The notes: generated from the letters alone by a model not told the origin. A stretch of 64,000 nt of DNA from Ichthyophthirius multifiliis (GCF_000220395.1 NW_004086180.1:1-64000); one strand, 5' to 3'; shown: positions 48,505 through 61,463, counted from the stretch's first letter. Program-made: numbers and translations.

Positions 48505-51500
48505 ATGGATAATTAATAATAAAGTACTTTTTACATCATATAGGATTTTTTCTACTTATATTAATATTTTTTTTATAGATAAATTGAATTAAAACAATAA
48601 TAATAATTAAGCAACAAAAAATAATATTTCTCATGATTAGGAAGTATATTATTTTATTAAAATTTTTAAAAACAATTATTTAAATATATATAAAAAAATA
48701 TTTAATAATACATAAATAAAAAAACAGCTTAAGCAAAGAAGAAATTCATTTAAAGCTAATGTAAGTAAAAGATAAAGATCTAATTTATCTTCTGTATTAT
48801 GTATAATATTTTAGAAAAAATAATAAATTTTATAATTTAAAAATAATATTTACCAAAAAAGCAAAATCATAAAATAGTTCCTTTACAAGAAAAAACTCAA
48901 GATTTTAATAATATAAAGGTGAATAAAAAATTAAAGTAATAAATATCTATTTAAAATAAAATAAAAACCCGAACATATTTTAAAAAATAAAATAAATATA
49001 AAATCTAAAATAATAAATAAATTTGATAGTTAATAAAGCATCTGAATATTTTTTTAAAAAAAATTAAATAAATAAATAAATATAATGGAATTAAATTAAA
49101 TTATTTTTAAAAATAGTTATTTTGTGCATTTATACTTGATCATTCTGTTACTACAGTAATTATGACAGTTATTACTCTTTATGCCCTTTTTGGAGATGAT
49201 GTGAGAGTTTTAGTAACAGATTCTTAAGGAGATTAAGTTTTTTGGGTATTAAATATAATAAGCATGGCTTTTTTTTCAATAGAAATAATAGTAGCTTCAT
49301 TCACAAAATCTTGTTATTTTAACAGTTTTTTTTTCTATTTAGACTTTGTATCTACAATATCTCTACTTTTGGACATTGGTTGGATTTCAAATACATTATT
49401 TGGTGTTAATAATATTTCATCTGCAACATCAGCCGCATAATTAGCAAAGTATATTTTTTTTTTAAAAAAAAAATAATTAAAAAAAAAAAATAGAGCCGCA
49501 AGAGCATCTAGAGTAGGTACACGAGCAGGAAGAATAGTAAGAATAGTGAGACTTATTCGTTTAGTTAAATTATATAAATAAGCACATTAAGTACTTTAGT
49601 AATAAATAGATAATTTCCAAATAGAATAATTTTAATAAAATTAAGATAATGGAGTAGCTACTCCAGGAAGAGTACGAGTTTAAAGTATGACTAAGAATTT
49701 ATAAAGAAAAGAGTCGAACTATAAAAGATAATTATCTTTGTAATCTTCTGAAAAAATCGAGGATAATAAAAAACAAGGGGATACTAAAAAAACTTCTTAG
49801 TTTAAAAAAAATTAATAGAAAATAGAATAATAGGAACAGGCTATTTTTTAATAAAAATAAGAATAATAATAAAAATAAATCATAGAAATTAATTAATAAT
49901 TACAAAAGTAAGGCGAAAATAATATTTAATAATAATAAAATTAAGACCAATAATAAGATGTATGCATTTTTAAACATATTAAATAAATTGAAAATAAATA
50001 TTTTTATAGGTAAATATGTTTGAAACAAAATTAGGATAAAAACTTTCAGATTAAACTACCAAAACAGTCATATTAATTGTACTTTCAATTATGGCCAGTG
50101 TACCAATGTTTAGTTCCGATACATATAATGATTAAATAACAAGCTATAATACAGGATTAAGTAGTTTATATCTGTAAAAAAATAAATATATATAATATTA
50201 TTATTATTGTTAATAAAAAATTACATTATAAATTAATATTAAAATAAAAAAAAGTTATTATACTAAAACCCCATCAGATGACTTATATAAAAAATCATTA
50301 TAACAATATATAGATTTTCATAAAAAATAACGATACCCAATATTAAATATCCGTTACTAAGTATAAGACATTAATCTATATTCTAGTGAAACAAACCCAG
50401 AAATCACAAACTATCAGACCCTAAGATTAGAAGAATAATTTATTTATTCATTTGAAGATTCTTAAGGAGAAATTTTACTGAGTATAATAATTGATAAAAG
50501 AATAGATAATGATTTAAATGCCATATTGTCTATTGTGCGTACTATTTTTGTATCTATAGTCCTTACTGTAGGAGCTATTTTATTTTCTGGAGATATCGAA
50601 TTATTAGTACTTGAACCGATCGAAAGTATGGTCAGGAAAGTTAAAAGAATTTCTGAAAATCCTTTAGAAGCCGCCTAATTGGAAGAACAGGAAACTTTGG
50701 CAATGGAATAACTACTAAAGGATGGTAATTTGGAAGAAATTAAAAAAAAAAAAGAACAAGAAGGGTATGAAACAGTTATTTTAGAAAAACTAATCATTAA
50801 AATTGGAGCACTTTTAGCGATAGGATTCGGAGAAGCTGGCTCTGAAATTATTGCTTCTAATATGAAACGAGCAGGTGATGTAGACCCTATAATTGCAGGG
50901 AAAAAAGTTATGGCAATTTTCGGATTTTGCGATATTAGGAACTTTACAGATGCCACAGAAGTGCTTTAGACAGGAGTCATGGTCTTTGTGAATGAAATTG
51001 CGGAAATTACACACGCTATAGTAGATTAACATATAGGGTAACCGAACAAGAACATAGGAGATGCATTTTTGTTAGTATGGAAATATCCAGAAAGTGATAC
51101 TTTTTATGATGTAAATAATCAACTTTAATTAAAAAAGGAAGAAAGAGTTAATATATATGCTGATTTACCAGTTTTAGCTTTTTTGAATATAATGTCAGCA
51201 GTTTATGTATCGAAAAAATTAGTTAAATATCAATAGAATTAAAAACTTAATTTTAGACTACATAATTATAGGGTTAAAATGGGTTTCGGACTACATATAG
51301 GATGGGCTATTGAAGTAATGTTTTTTTTGTATAAAAATAAACTTAATAAATATTATTTTATATATTATATTTTTACATTTTTTTTTAAATAAATAAAGGG
51401 AGCTATTGGTTCAAATTATAAAATAGATGCTTCTTATTTGAGTCCAAATGTAAATATGGCTTCTCGTCTAGAGGCTGCAACGAAATAATTTGGAACTAAC

Positions 51501-52151
51501 TTATTAATAAGTGGTGAATTATTTTAAATATTAACTCCTAAGTGTTAATAATAATGTAGACATATAGATAGAGTGCTTGTGAAAGGTTCTTTATAACCTA
51601 TGGGTATTTATATATAATTTTATTTTTATTTAATTGTTTTTATTTTTTATTCTTTTTTAGATTTATACACTGTGGATGTTCATTTAGAAAATATTAATAC
51701 TCGAGGATGTGGAAAAGACTAGTTTGATATTGGAAATTTAACAGTTCCTTAAAAAAAAAGAATGAGAGTCATTAGTAGATTGTAAAGAAACAAATTGAAA
51801 AATGATATTTTTTCATGTAAATCATTTCCAGCTGAAAAATTCAAAACTAATAAAATGCTTTATGCTATGAGAGAACTTTTTAGATCTGTAAATATAAATA
51901 TATTATATAATTTTTGAATGTATTTTCTCTTAAAAAAATAGAGTTTTTATAATGAATGGAATATAGGTTTTAATTATTATATTTAAGGAAAATGGGAATA
52001 AGCTAAATGTTAATTTTTAAAAACTTTAGTTATGCTTTCTTAACATAATTTTATTGATGGGCCTTCTAATACTTTATTAAATGTAATAAAAGAAAATAAT
52101 GATAAATGTCCAATAAATTGGAAAGGTTATAGAGTTTTAACTGAAAAATGA
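48505..52151 (+). CDS. Nucleotide cyclase with voltage-sensor-like N-terminus and extracellular sensor
   Basis: A class III cyclase making cAMP (more likely) or cGMP. After a disordered N-terminus (MDNQQQNKLNQNNNNNQ) comes a four-helix voltage-sensor-like domain: FILDHSVTTVIMTVITLYAL, NIISMAFFSIEIIVASF, FFFYLDFVSTISLLLD, and an S4-like helix ASRVGTRAGRIVRIVRLIRL with Arg at nearly every third place. No pore helix is seen. A Gln-rich linker follows, then a membrane helix TVILIVLSIMASVPMF, an outside domain of about 140 residues, a second helix TIFVSIVLTVGAILFSG and a linker to the catalytic domain. Metal-binding Asp residues are present (FGFCDIRNFTDATEV; NKNIGDAFLLVW), as are the Asn and Arg of NVNMASRLEA. 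The Lys in NKNIGD sits where adenylyl cyclases have Lys and guanylyl cyclases Glu; the second specificity position looks like Ser. About nine short introns. Ciliate cyclases fused to ion-channel-like domains are known. Confidence 0.93.
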
Positions 52152-52468
52152 TATTTTATATATATATATAAATAATTATTATTTAATAATTTTTTTTTAA
52201 GCATAAAGATAAGAAATTTCTATTTATAAACATTTTATTAATTTTAAATTGGTTTTTGTATGTAAATTAATTTTCCTCAGTTTTTTAGCAAAAAATAATA
52301 ATGTTTCAAATTAATATATATGTATTTATTAAAACTGCTTTTTTCATTTTTTTTAAATTTAAAATTTAAATTAAACACATAAATTTTCAATATATTCAAA
52401 ATTTAAAATAACAAAAAATTTAATAAAAATATTTAATTAAACAAAAATATATATATATATATAAAAAT
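52152..52468. other. Short intergenic spacer
   Basis: A/T spacer with a short (TA)n stretch just upstream of the next ATG. No gene seen. Confidence 0.55.
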
Positions 52469-53077
52469 ATGTCTTCAAACTATAAAGATATAAACGATCT
52501 TCCTGAAAAACCCAAATAAATGACATTATATACTTTTTATAGAGATTAAGAACTTCCTAAATTAAAATAATATCATCCTAATGCAAAAAACACTGAAATA
52601 TTAAGAATGATTTCTGAAAATTTGAGATAACTTTCAGATAAAGAAAGAGAAAAATTACAAGATACCTTTTAATAATTAAAAATGAAAAATGGAAAGGCTT
52701 TCCAAGAATGGCACGAAAAATATGGTGAAATCGAAAAAAAGCTATTGGAAAAAAGAAAGGAGAAAATTTAAACAAGATAAGAAAATAAATAATAATCTCA
52801 GCCAAGATAAAAATCGTAATCAAATAAAAGATAATAATCAAAAGATAATAAATCAGTAAAAACCTAAGATAAATAAAAAGGAAAGTCAATGGATAAAAAA
52901 TAGGAAAAAAATGAAAATGAATAGAAATAAAAAGTGGTATAAAAAGGGAAAAAAATGAACTCTGATGCTACTGAAGCTAATAGATAAAAAAAAAATAGTA
53001 GAAGATAATCGGCTGAAAAGCAAAAAAGAAAGTCGGCTGATAAATAAAAGAGATAATCATCTGAAAAAAAAAAATGA
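52469..53077 (+). CDS. HMG-box chromatin protein
   Basis: An intron-free frame of 202 codons. Residues of about 15-90 form an HMG box: PKQMTLYTFYRDQELPKLKQ, YHPNAKNTEILRMISENLRQ, LSDKEREKLQDTFQQLKMKN, FQEWHEKYGEIEKKLLEKRK. This matches the aromatic and three-helix layout of HMGB proteins, which bend DNA without strict sequence choice. The C-terminus is very basic and Gln-rich. It ends in short near-repeats (RRQSAEKQ, KRKSADKQ, KRQSSEKK), which resemble DNA-binding or phosphorylation tails. The start is the only in-frame ATG before the box. A nuclear role is expected. Confidence 0.82.
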
Positions 53078-53484
53078 TATAGACTTCCAATTTTTTATTT
53101 TTTTCCTTAAAAAAATGTTAAAATATAAATATAAACAAAAAATATATATTAATATTATATATATATATATATATTATAAATAAAATATTAAGAAAAAAAA
53201 TTATATATTTTATTTTTATAATTATTATTTTATTTATTTTCTTTTGTTTAATTTTTACTTATTATTATTTTTATTTAAAATGAATTTTATTATTTTAGTC
53301 TATTTTTTATGTATTCTTCTTTTATTGTTTTTTTATTAAAAAAAAAAAAAAAAAAAATATATAAAATAATAAATCTTAAATACTTATATAGTTTATTTAT
53401 TTTAATAACTTTTTTTTAAAAAAAAAATAAAAAAGTTTTTTTAAAAATAAAATTAATTCATTATTTTTTTTTATTTTATTTTTA
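53078..53484. other. Intergenic spacer with homopolymer runs
   Basis: Contains long A and T runs (about 53338-53357 and 53411-53428). No coding or RNA evidence. Confidence 0.6.
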
Positions 53485-55004
53485 ATGGTTTTTATTCATA
53501 AAATCAAATAAATTAACAATTAACCATTTCTTTCAAATAAAATTGATATAGACGAAGATCGCGAAAACATAGGTTTATTAGACATTAGTAACAAACTATA
53601 TATAATATCAGTGAAATAATTCCACAAATACATCTAAAAATGGCGCTAATTTTTCGAAGAAACCAAATTGTATAAAAACATATATTCTATAAATGATTAT
53701 GCTTATAAATTTACTCACTAAGAACTAAATAACCCCTAAAGTATAAAATTTAGTAGAAGTAAAATGAGTTTATATATAGAATAAAAGAGCGAAGACTAAA
53801 TAAACGAAAAAAATAATTTATCAAGATCAGACATTTTCGGATTTTCATAAACTTAAAAAAAAAAAATTCATATAAAAGTATTATCTTAAAATTGCTAAAA
53901 AATGTACGGAATTTTTACAGGGTACGCAATTGCAGTCCTTGAATATTAAGGAAACATAAAAATTTTTTCGCCTCTATATAGTATTAATTAATGGGTTTAA
54001 ATTGCAAATATAATTTATGAAAATAATAATTACGCTACTATAGATTTCGTATGGTCTTAAGATAGTTAATACTTTTTTGTTTCTTATTTAAATAATTCAC
54101 TTATTTAATATACAACAAAAGGATTTATTTAAGTAAATTATAATAAAATATTTGATTATTATTTATTTTATTTAATATCTATCCAATTTTTTATAAAAAA
54201 AATATTAATATATTTTTATTTATAGTTAAAATAGTTTAATATAGATTAATAATTTTCTAAACATTGTCTTTTAAATATTAATAATTAAGTTTTTATAAAA
54301 AGTTAAACAGAAAATAAATATTTAAGTATAAATTTTATAAATTATAAATAAGAAAGTTTTAATATTAATTAATAAAAAATTTAATAAAATTAATAAAAAA
54401 AAATCGATATTAAATAAGAAATTTATAGTTCAAACGAATCTGATATAAGTGAAGATTTTTAAAAAGAAAATCTTTAAAATTTCTTAGACGATTAAAAAAA
54501 TGAAAACATTTTTATTTCAAATAATAACTATTTTGGAATTTCTTTTGATAAAAAGTTTATTTTTTTAAATAATTAATTGTTCGATATTTAAATTTAAGAT
54601 GAAATAGATACTATATTAAATAAAAAATACATCATAAATACAAATATAGACTGTACAGCCTTTTCTGATTTTATTTATATTAATTTTTAAAATTTAAAAT
54701 AACCTGAATAAATAAATTAAATCGATATCTTTGTTAATAAACTAAAAGTTCCCAATAAAGCAAAATTTAAACCTTATCATGTTTTAGCATGTAGCAGAGG
54801 AAATGAATTGATTTTGTATAAAATTTATACTAAAAAAAAAAACAAACAACTGAATAAATAATGGTTTTAAGTGATTTAAAATCAGAAATAAATTAAATTA
54901 TATGGCTAAATGCTTATACGATTTTATTTAATTTGGAAAATTTCGATTTAATGTATTTAAATCTTTCTCCTTTAAATATAGGATTTTGTTTATAAAATAA
55001 ATGA
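53485..55004 (+). CDS. Hypothetical protein, possible beta-propeller type
   Basis: Starts MVFIHKIKQINNQPFLSNKI. Repeated beta-like blocks follow: SNKLYIISVKQFHKYIQKWR, KMYGIFTGYAIAVLEYQGNI, IANIIYENNNYATIDFVWSQ, DSQYFFVSYLNNSLIQYTTK. After a 90-nt intron (about 54137-54224) more follow: NIFISNNNYFGISFDKKFIF, FKPYHVLACSRGNELILYKI. The alternation and the WSQDSQYFFVSY unit recall divergent WD40 propellers (compare RIC1-like proteins), but no classic WD repeat is clear. The run of 11 A at 54832-54842 breaks the frame, and one extra A gives the C-terminus TTEQIMVLSDLKSEI ... NIGFCLQNK before TGA at 55002. The true start could lie upstream. Confidence 0.6.
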
Positions 55005-55479
55005 AAATAAATAAATGTATATATTTTTATATATAAATATATTTAAATTAATAAAAAAAATTAAAAATATAAAATTAAAAAATAAATAAATAATTGTTTA
55101 TATATATATGTAATAAATCATTTAATAATTATTATAGTATAATAAATATATATTTATTAAAAAAAAATTATTATTAATAAATAAAATATTTTTTATATAA
55201 ATAAATTATATAAAAGTATATTTTATTTAAAATAATATATAAATATATATATTTAATTATCAATATATTTATATCTTAAATACTAAAAAAAATATATATG
55301 TTATCTTTTATTTATCATTTTTATCATTTTATTTGTATTTTTATATATAATAAATAAATGAATTTAGTCAATAATTGAATACTAAATACTTATTTATAAA
55401 CAAAAATTTATATATAAATATAGTTTAATAATTTCGGTTTAACTATTTTATAATCAATTATTTTTAGAATAAAAAACTA
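55005..55479. other. AT-rich spacer
   Basis: A/T spacer with (TA)-type low complexity; no supported gene. Confidence 0.6.
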
Positions 55480-56400
55480 ATACTAATATCATTTATTTTT
55501 ATTTAGTTTATTATACAATGTACTATTTTTATTGGATATTATATCAAACAGTATTAATCACTGATTTCTTAACTATATTCTTAACCTAAATGTGACCGAA
55601 ATATATGAAGTTATAGTTTAGAAAATTTTAATATAAGGACAATAATACATTCTAGTACATAGAATTTCTTTAATTAATTAAATATAAATACTCTATAACT
55701 CTATAATGTAAAGAAAAGCAATCCTAAATGCTATCATATGTAGTCCATGAAATAAATAATCCCTTTTAATTCATTGTTTGTATAAATACTTAACAAAATG
55801 AAAAAAATTAAATGCTGCACAAATTATAATTTAATAGATAGTATTTTGGCTTATTCGTTAATATTTAAAGAGCTTAATGACAGATCTATTGAATATTTCT
55901 TATGTAAAAGCAGTTAAATTATCACTTTCAATTTAAAAATTTAACTTATTATAGATATTGAAAGAAGCATAACTAGCGACAGAAATAAAATATAATAAAA
56001 AATATATATTTAAAATACGAAATAAAGCTTAATTGAATACTTATCAGAATAATTTTGCAATTTTCTAAATTTTAATCAATTTAATTAACAATTCGATAAA
56101 ATACACATATAAAAGAAGTATTTTTATCATTATAAATAAAAAATAAAAATAAAAATAAAAAAATCGTTTATCTGTAAAAGAGAAGACCTAAAACAAGAGA
56201 AGAATAAAAAATTTTCGAAACCTTTCAAAAAATAGAATCAAATTATGTATTGAATTTCTAAGGAGTTGATAAATTCTTAATTATTAGCTATGAATATATT
56301 TTAGAAAATAAATATTAATTTAAAAATAGGATTATAATCGAAAGTTTGGGAAAAAGGAAAAAAAATTTTCCTTTTTATTATAGATTATTATTCTTTTCTA
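55480..56400 (+). pseudogene. Decayed sensor histidine kinase
   Basis: Pieces of a histidine kinase lie in order but in different frames. A PAS-end-like segment (IYEVIVQKILIQGQQYILVH) is followed by an H-box (KQSQMLSYVVHEINNPFQFI, His codon 55746-55748), a second dimerisation-helix segment (NLIDSILAYSLIFKELN), an N-box-like stretch (IFQILINLINNSIKYTYKRS, about 56057-56116), an F-box (EEQKIFETFQKIESN) and a degraded G2 region (FQGVDKFLIISYE) ending RIIIESLGKRKKNFPF. The frame changes at least three times between these motifs, and not in a way that one added base at an A run would fix. The D/G1 box is not recognisable. It is probably a pseudogene, though unplaced introns may explain part. It lies directly upstream of another histidine-kinase relative. 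Confidence 0.6.
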
Positions 56401-56764
56401 TACTTAATTATATTTATATATAAAAAAAAATATAAAATTAATAATATTTTATATATATAAAGGATATTAAAATATATTTTAGAATAGTAATATTAAACAC
56501 TTAATAAATTATTAATAAATGAAAAATTAAAAAAAAAAATCTTTTAAAGGTTGTGAATTTTATTTTTATTATTTAAAAATTTGATAATTACGTTTTTTTA
56601 TAATAAACAATACTATGTATTTATATTGTAATATAGTGATATGATACATAAATATAAAAATATAATCAAAAATTATATATAAAAATAAAATATATTTATG
56701 TTATATTAAAGCATAAATAACTAAAATTATCTATAAATTTAATTTGTATAAATATAAATAGAAA
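56401..56764. other. Intergenic spacer
   Basis: A/T sequence between the decayed kinase and the next gene; nothing recognised. Confidence 0.55.
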
Positions 56765-58590
56765 ATGAATAAACAAATTTTAAACAAATATACACTAAAA
56801 TTTAAAAATATAATAATGGAAAAGGAATACTAATAAAAAGATATATAAAATGTTTTTTTTATTTTAATAAAAGATCATAAAAAAAAATTAAATAATATTT
56901 TCTTAAACAAAAATAAATAGAAATTATTCTAAATACAAATAGCATTTATATTTGAATTAATCTAGGTAATAAACTATATAATTAGAGACATTGCAGATAT
57001 ATCAGACATTGCAATATCTGTTTCATTTTTTCTAATAATTGTATTTACTTATTATTTTAAATTCCTATTAAAATACTTAAACCCATTTATAATATTTGGT
57101 TATGTATTTTATTATTCTACATATGTGAAATATAATGAAAAAATGTCAAGAATATCAGCTTTTATGGAAGGATAAGTAAATATAAAAAAAATTAAAAAAT
57201 AAAATAAAATAATAACAAACAAACAAAAATAAAAACTAATAAAAAAGGGATTAGCTTCATATTTTTTATTAAGTAGCTAATCATTTTTGCTTGATTCATT
57301 GTCTTTAATACTAGCTTAAATATCCATAAGCTTAATGTTAAAACCTGATGAAATCTACATACTAAGTTAAATACAGTTAACATCATTCTATATAATATTT
57401 AAATACATACAAAACTACTAATAAAGGTAAATATATTACGAAAACCACAAATAAACCAGTTGGAACTAAATTCTGGACAATATATTATCAAATCCATTAA
57501 TAGTAACTAGATATGATAAGATAACAAATCGTATTTTCCTACATAACTGCAATAAGTAATCCCGAAAATATAAAATAGACTAAAGCTTGGAAGAATTTAA
57601 TAATTTTTTGCAAAATGTCCATTTAAATAAGACTAAATCAAAATTAAAAAATATGTATTTTTCCGAATCTATATAAAACCTGAAAGATTATCTACATTTC
57701 TTACATATAAAAATTTAACAAAATAAACTTTTTTTGAATTAAAGTTCGTCAAAAAGTGAAATATAAAACACAAAATAATTAAAATAAAACGTAAAATATT
57801 TAAATCCAAATGATGTTTTATACGCCGACTATATGGAATAAGGAAAAAAAATAAAAACTTTTAAAATAAAAACTGCAATATAAACTGTAGAATAGCCTTT
57901 TATAATTATATAAATGCAAGATATTACTGATGAATTATCTTTAATTAATTTAAAGGTAAACTCTTTGAAAAATAGTTAAATTTATTTAAAAGGAATGAAT
58001 GAAATTAGATAAAAGATAGTATAAGTCATTAATATTGTATCTTAAAATAATAATTTCTTCTCAAAATAAGTGTTTTTAATAATGAGTTGTTTAATTAACA
58101 ATGTTTATACTTTAATAGATTATATGACTATTTAAGAACAATAATAATTACCAGTATATATATAGGAAATTTAAATTGGTAAAATTGCTAAATAACTTAA
58201 CATAATATTTCCTTCTTTAAAAATAATTTTTTAAAATAAAGAGGATAAAGTATTAATTAAAACTGATAAAAAAGACTTATGTATGTACTGATTTCACTAA
58301 TAAGTTCATTGATTTTCGAAAATAAAGAAAAAAAAAAACTATATCAGAATTCTAACTTAACGAAAATAATATTAAATAATCGAATTAATTATATAAAAAA
58401 TATAAAAATGATAATTAATTGAATTAATAAAAAAAAAAATAGAATATTCTAACAATTAAAATAAAAACTAAAATAATAATAAAAAAAAAAATAGTATAAA
58501 TAATAATCTAAATAAATATAGCATAAATAATAATCAAACATTAAATAGTATTAGTAATAATGATAATAATAATAATAATAATGATAATAA

Positions 58591-58642
<52 letters not shown>

Positions 58643-59467
58643 TATATCAATAATAAAAATAACAATAACAATAGTATTAATAATTTTAATAACTATTCTT
58701 TTTAAAATTTTTAAATTTTAGACACTAAAAATACTAATATTATGTATGATAGTACTAAGAAAAAGAATTTAATCCTTGATTTTAAAAATAGTCCTTTTAA
58801 TTAAACACTTTAAAATATTAGATTTCGAAATTCTACTTTTAAAATTAGAAATAATTCAACTATAAAAAATTCATAAATATAACTTATTGAAAGCTGTCGT
58901 AATTTATAAATTTCTTTGAATGAAAATTAAAAAATATATTTATCTATTAATGAAGTAAAATAATCTTTATTTAATTCTATTTCTTTTTAAATTTATATTT
59001 CTAGCTCCTAAAATACAGAGAACTTCAAACAAAATCTAATAAAAAATACAAATAAATTAAATCAATAATAAATACTGACAAATATTGTCAAAGATGAAAA
59101 AATATTACCAAATGCGACAGTAGATCCAAATATAAGGCTATTAGAATTAAAAAACATTTCATTTAATATTAATAAAATAGGTCCTTATTTACATGAATTT
59201 AATTAATTACATGAATTTAATAAAAATTAAAATTTTAGTTTTTAAATTTTTTAAGATTTAAAAATTATGGATAAATACGAAATTTATAAAAGTAAAGTTT
59301 TTACATCCAAATCTACCAAATCTTTAATAAATAATCAAGTTATTTAATTTGATTTTAAAAGCTAATAATTTATCGATTTATAATGTAATCAATTAAAAAC
59401 TGAAAAAAATAATAATGTTAGTCCTTTAGATTAAAAAACTAAATAATCAACAATTTATTAACTTTGA
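56765..59467 (+). CDS. Membrane histidine-kinase-like protein lacking catalytic residues
   Basis: Starts MNKQILNKYTLKFKN (a second ATG, MEKEYQQKD, is at 56815). Four to six membrane spans follow (IAISVSFFLIIVFTYYFKFL; PFIIFGYVFYYSTYVKY; SFLLDSLSLILAQISISLM), with a 72-nt intron after MEGQ. A PAS-like sensor domain begins WNQILDNILSNPLIVTRYDK and ends PFIIIQMQDITDELSLINLK. The helices where the phosphorylated His should be (YLKGMNEIRQKIVQVINIVS) have none. A relic ATP-domain start reads LIKTDKKDLCM and, one frame over, LISLISSLIFEN, with Ser where the N-box Asn belongs. An Asn-rich stretch with an (AAT)n tract (about 58562-58642) and a long polar tail follow, ending QSTIYQL. It is probably not an active kinase. 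The frame slip at 58281-58290 could be error or decay. Confidence 0.65.
58562..58642 (+). repeat. (AAT)n tract coding an asparagine run
   Basis: An interrupted AAT/GAT tract in the histidine-kinase-like gene, read mainly as Asn with occasional Asp. Confidence 0.8.
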
Positions 59468-59752
59468 ATATCTTTAATATAAGTTATTTTTTTTTTTAAA
59501 AAAAAAAATATATTTACATTTAAATAATACTATATATAATATATATTTTTTAAATTAAAACCAGAATAAGATGATAATTAGTATTAATAAATAATATTTA
59601 TATTAAAATATGTTATATATTTTAAAAAATATATAATAATTTTTCGTTAATTAAAAATATATTTTCTTTTTGAAAATTTTAAAGATATTTTTATTTTATG
59701 ATTTAAAAAAAATATTTAATTTTTAAGGTTTATTATATATAAACATATTTTT
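59468..59752. other. Short convergent spacer
   Basis: A/T only; no feature recognised. Confidence 0.55.
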
Positions 59753-60525
59753 TCAATTTAAATCTTAACCAGAACTAATAGAAGAATCTGAGTAATTAAT
59801 TAAACTTATTTTCTAATTAATTTTTTAATTAACTTTAATCTTTTTTTATTTATTATCATCTAATTCTTATTTACCTGAGTTACTTTTTTTTGCTTTCATA
59901 ATAAACTAAATTTTATTTTATTATTATAAAAAATCTTATAAATGTCTTTACTTTATCAGATAACTTTAACAATGTACCTTTTTCAGGTATTTTTTACAAA
60001 ATTATTTCATTTTTATTTCTTTCATCTAAAGGTACTATAGTATTAATGCACGAATTTTGTTTTTTTTAAAAAATAAATAAATATTATATTCTATATATAT
60101 TTATATAAATATCTTATCTTAAATTCTTATATTTAAACCGCATCCATTTTTTCTATTTCCTATTATTTATTTCTCAATTAAGTAAAATAATTGTAATGAT
60201 CGAAATCTTCTTCATTATATAATTCTCCTTAAAAACTATCCTCTTTTATTTTATACAATAAAATAATTATTTTAAATATTATTTTGATTTACTTGTATTA
60301 GTTAATTAATCAATTTATTAAGAATTAAATGATTTTTATTTTTTATTATCTTGATCACTAAATTTCTTATCTTAATTATTTAAACTTTTTATATTATAAA
60401 TATTTATTTATTTTTATTTTCAAATTCATTTATAAATTTCTATTTTTTTATTTTATAAATATATGCGATTAATACTCTCTTTATTATACTTCTTTTGCTT
60501 GTTCTTTTATATTTTTTAAAATCAT
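59753..60525 (-). CDS. Small hypothetical protein with basic polar tail
   Basis: Exons join in phase through short introns: MILKNIKEQAKEVQQREYQ, then NDQDNKKQKSFNSQQIDQLT, a splice (GTAAATCAAAA...AAAAG) into KDSFQGELYNEEDFDHYNYF and TQLRNKQQEIEKMDAVQIQE, then INTIVPLDERNKNEIILQKI, and a C-terminal KAKKSNSGKQELDDNKQKK ending SDSSISSGQDLN before TGA. It is polar, without membrane spans or known motifs. About 200 residues. The 5' exon is the least certain. It converges with the histidine-kinase-like gene. The family is unknown. Confidence 0.55.
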
Positions 60526-61463
60526 TTTTATTTTAACTTTGAAATAAATTAAGCTATTATAATAATATATTTTTATTAAATTATGTTTTCTTAAATAATT
60601 TATTATTCAGATTTATAATTATTTTCTATATTTAAACAAATATAAATTAAATTTAATAAAAATTTACATAAAAAAATATTAATATTACTTTTATAAAAAC
60701 AATCAATTATTATATTTAAATACATTTTTTATAATAATTTATTTTATTAAAAGATTCATATATAATATAAATTTATAAAATAAAATTAATAGATTTTAAA
60801 TATGTTAACAATATTAATATAAAATTATTAATTATAATTTTTTTAATACAAAAAATTTACAAATTTAATTAAAATTAATGTTATTTAATTTATGCTTTTA
60901 ATATATATAGTAAAGGATAATATTTTTTTTTAAAAAAAATCTTAATTTAAATTTTATTATAAACTAAATTTTTTAAATATTTAATGCATAATATATAATG
61001 CATTTTATTTATTTTTAATAATTAAAAATAAAGTTTATTTGAATATTTATTTATGTTTTAACAACTTTAATAAAAATCATATTAAAATTTTATATTTAGA
61101 TAAAAATAATTAAAAATATATCGAATTTAAATTAAAAGATATTTTTTTTAATTTTATATTTATATTAAAATAAATTTATTTAAAAATAACAAAAATTATA
61201 AAATTTATTAAAAATCATTATATTAAAATGTATAAATTTTTTATTTTATATTTTTGTATTTTTTTTTTAATAAATGTAATAATCAAAAAAAAAACAGATT
61301 AAACATATATTAAAAAATGAAAGATTTACTACCTACTACCATTAATAAGTATAATATAATTGATTTAATGTAATTTAAAATTTATATATAGCATACTAAT
61401 TTAATTATTTAATATTTTAAATCGCCAATTATTTGTAAACAAACGAAAGCATAATTTTTTTTC
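60526..61463. other. Non-coding AT-rich spacer
   Basis: Nearly 1 kb of A/T without coding character or recognisable RNA. Confidence 0.65.

Noticed and set aside
50675-51032. Overlapping minus-strand frames opposite the cyclase domain
   Set aside because: The plus strand encodes conserved cyclase motifs with catalytic residues here; the opposite frames are chance.
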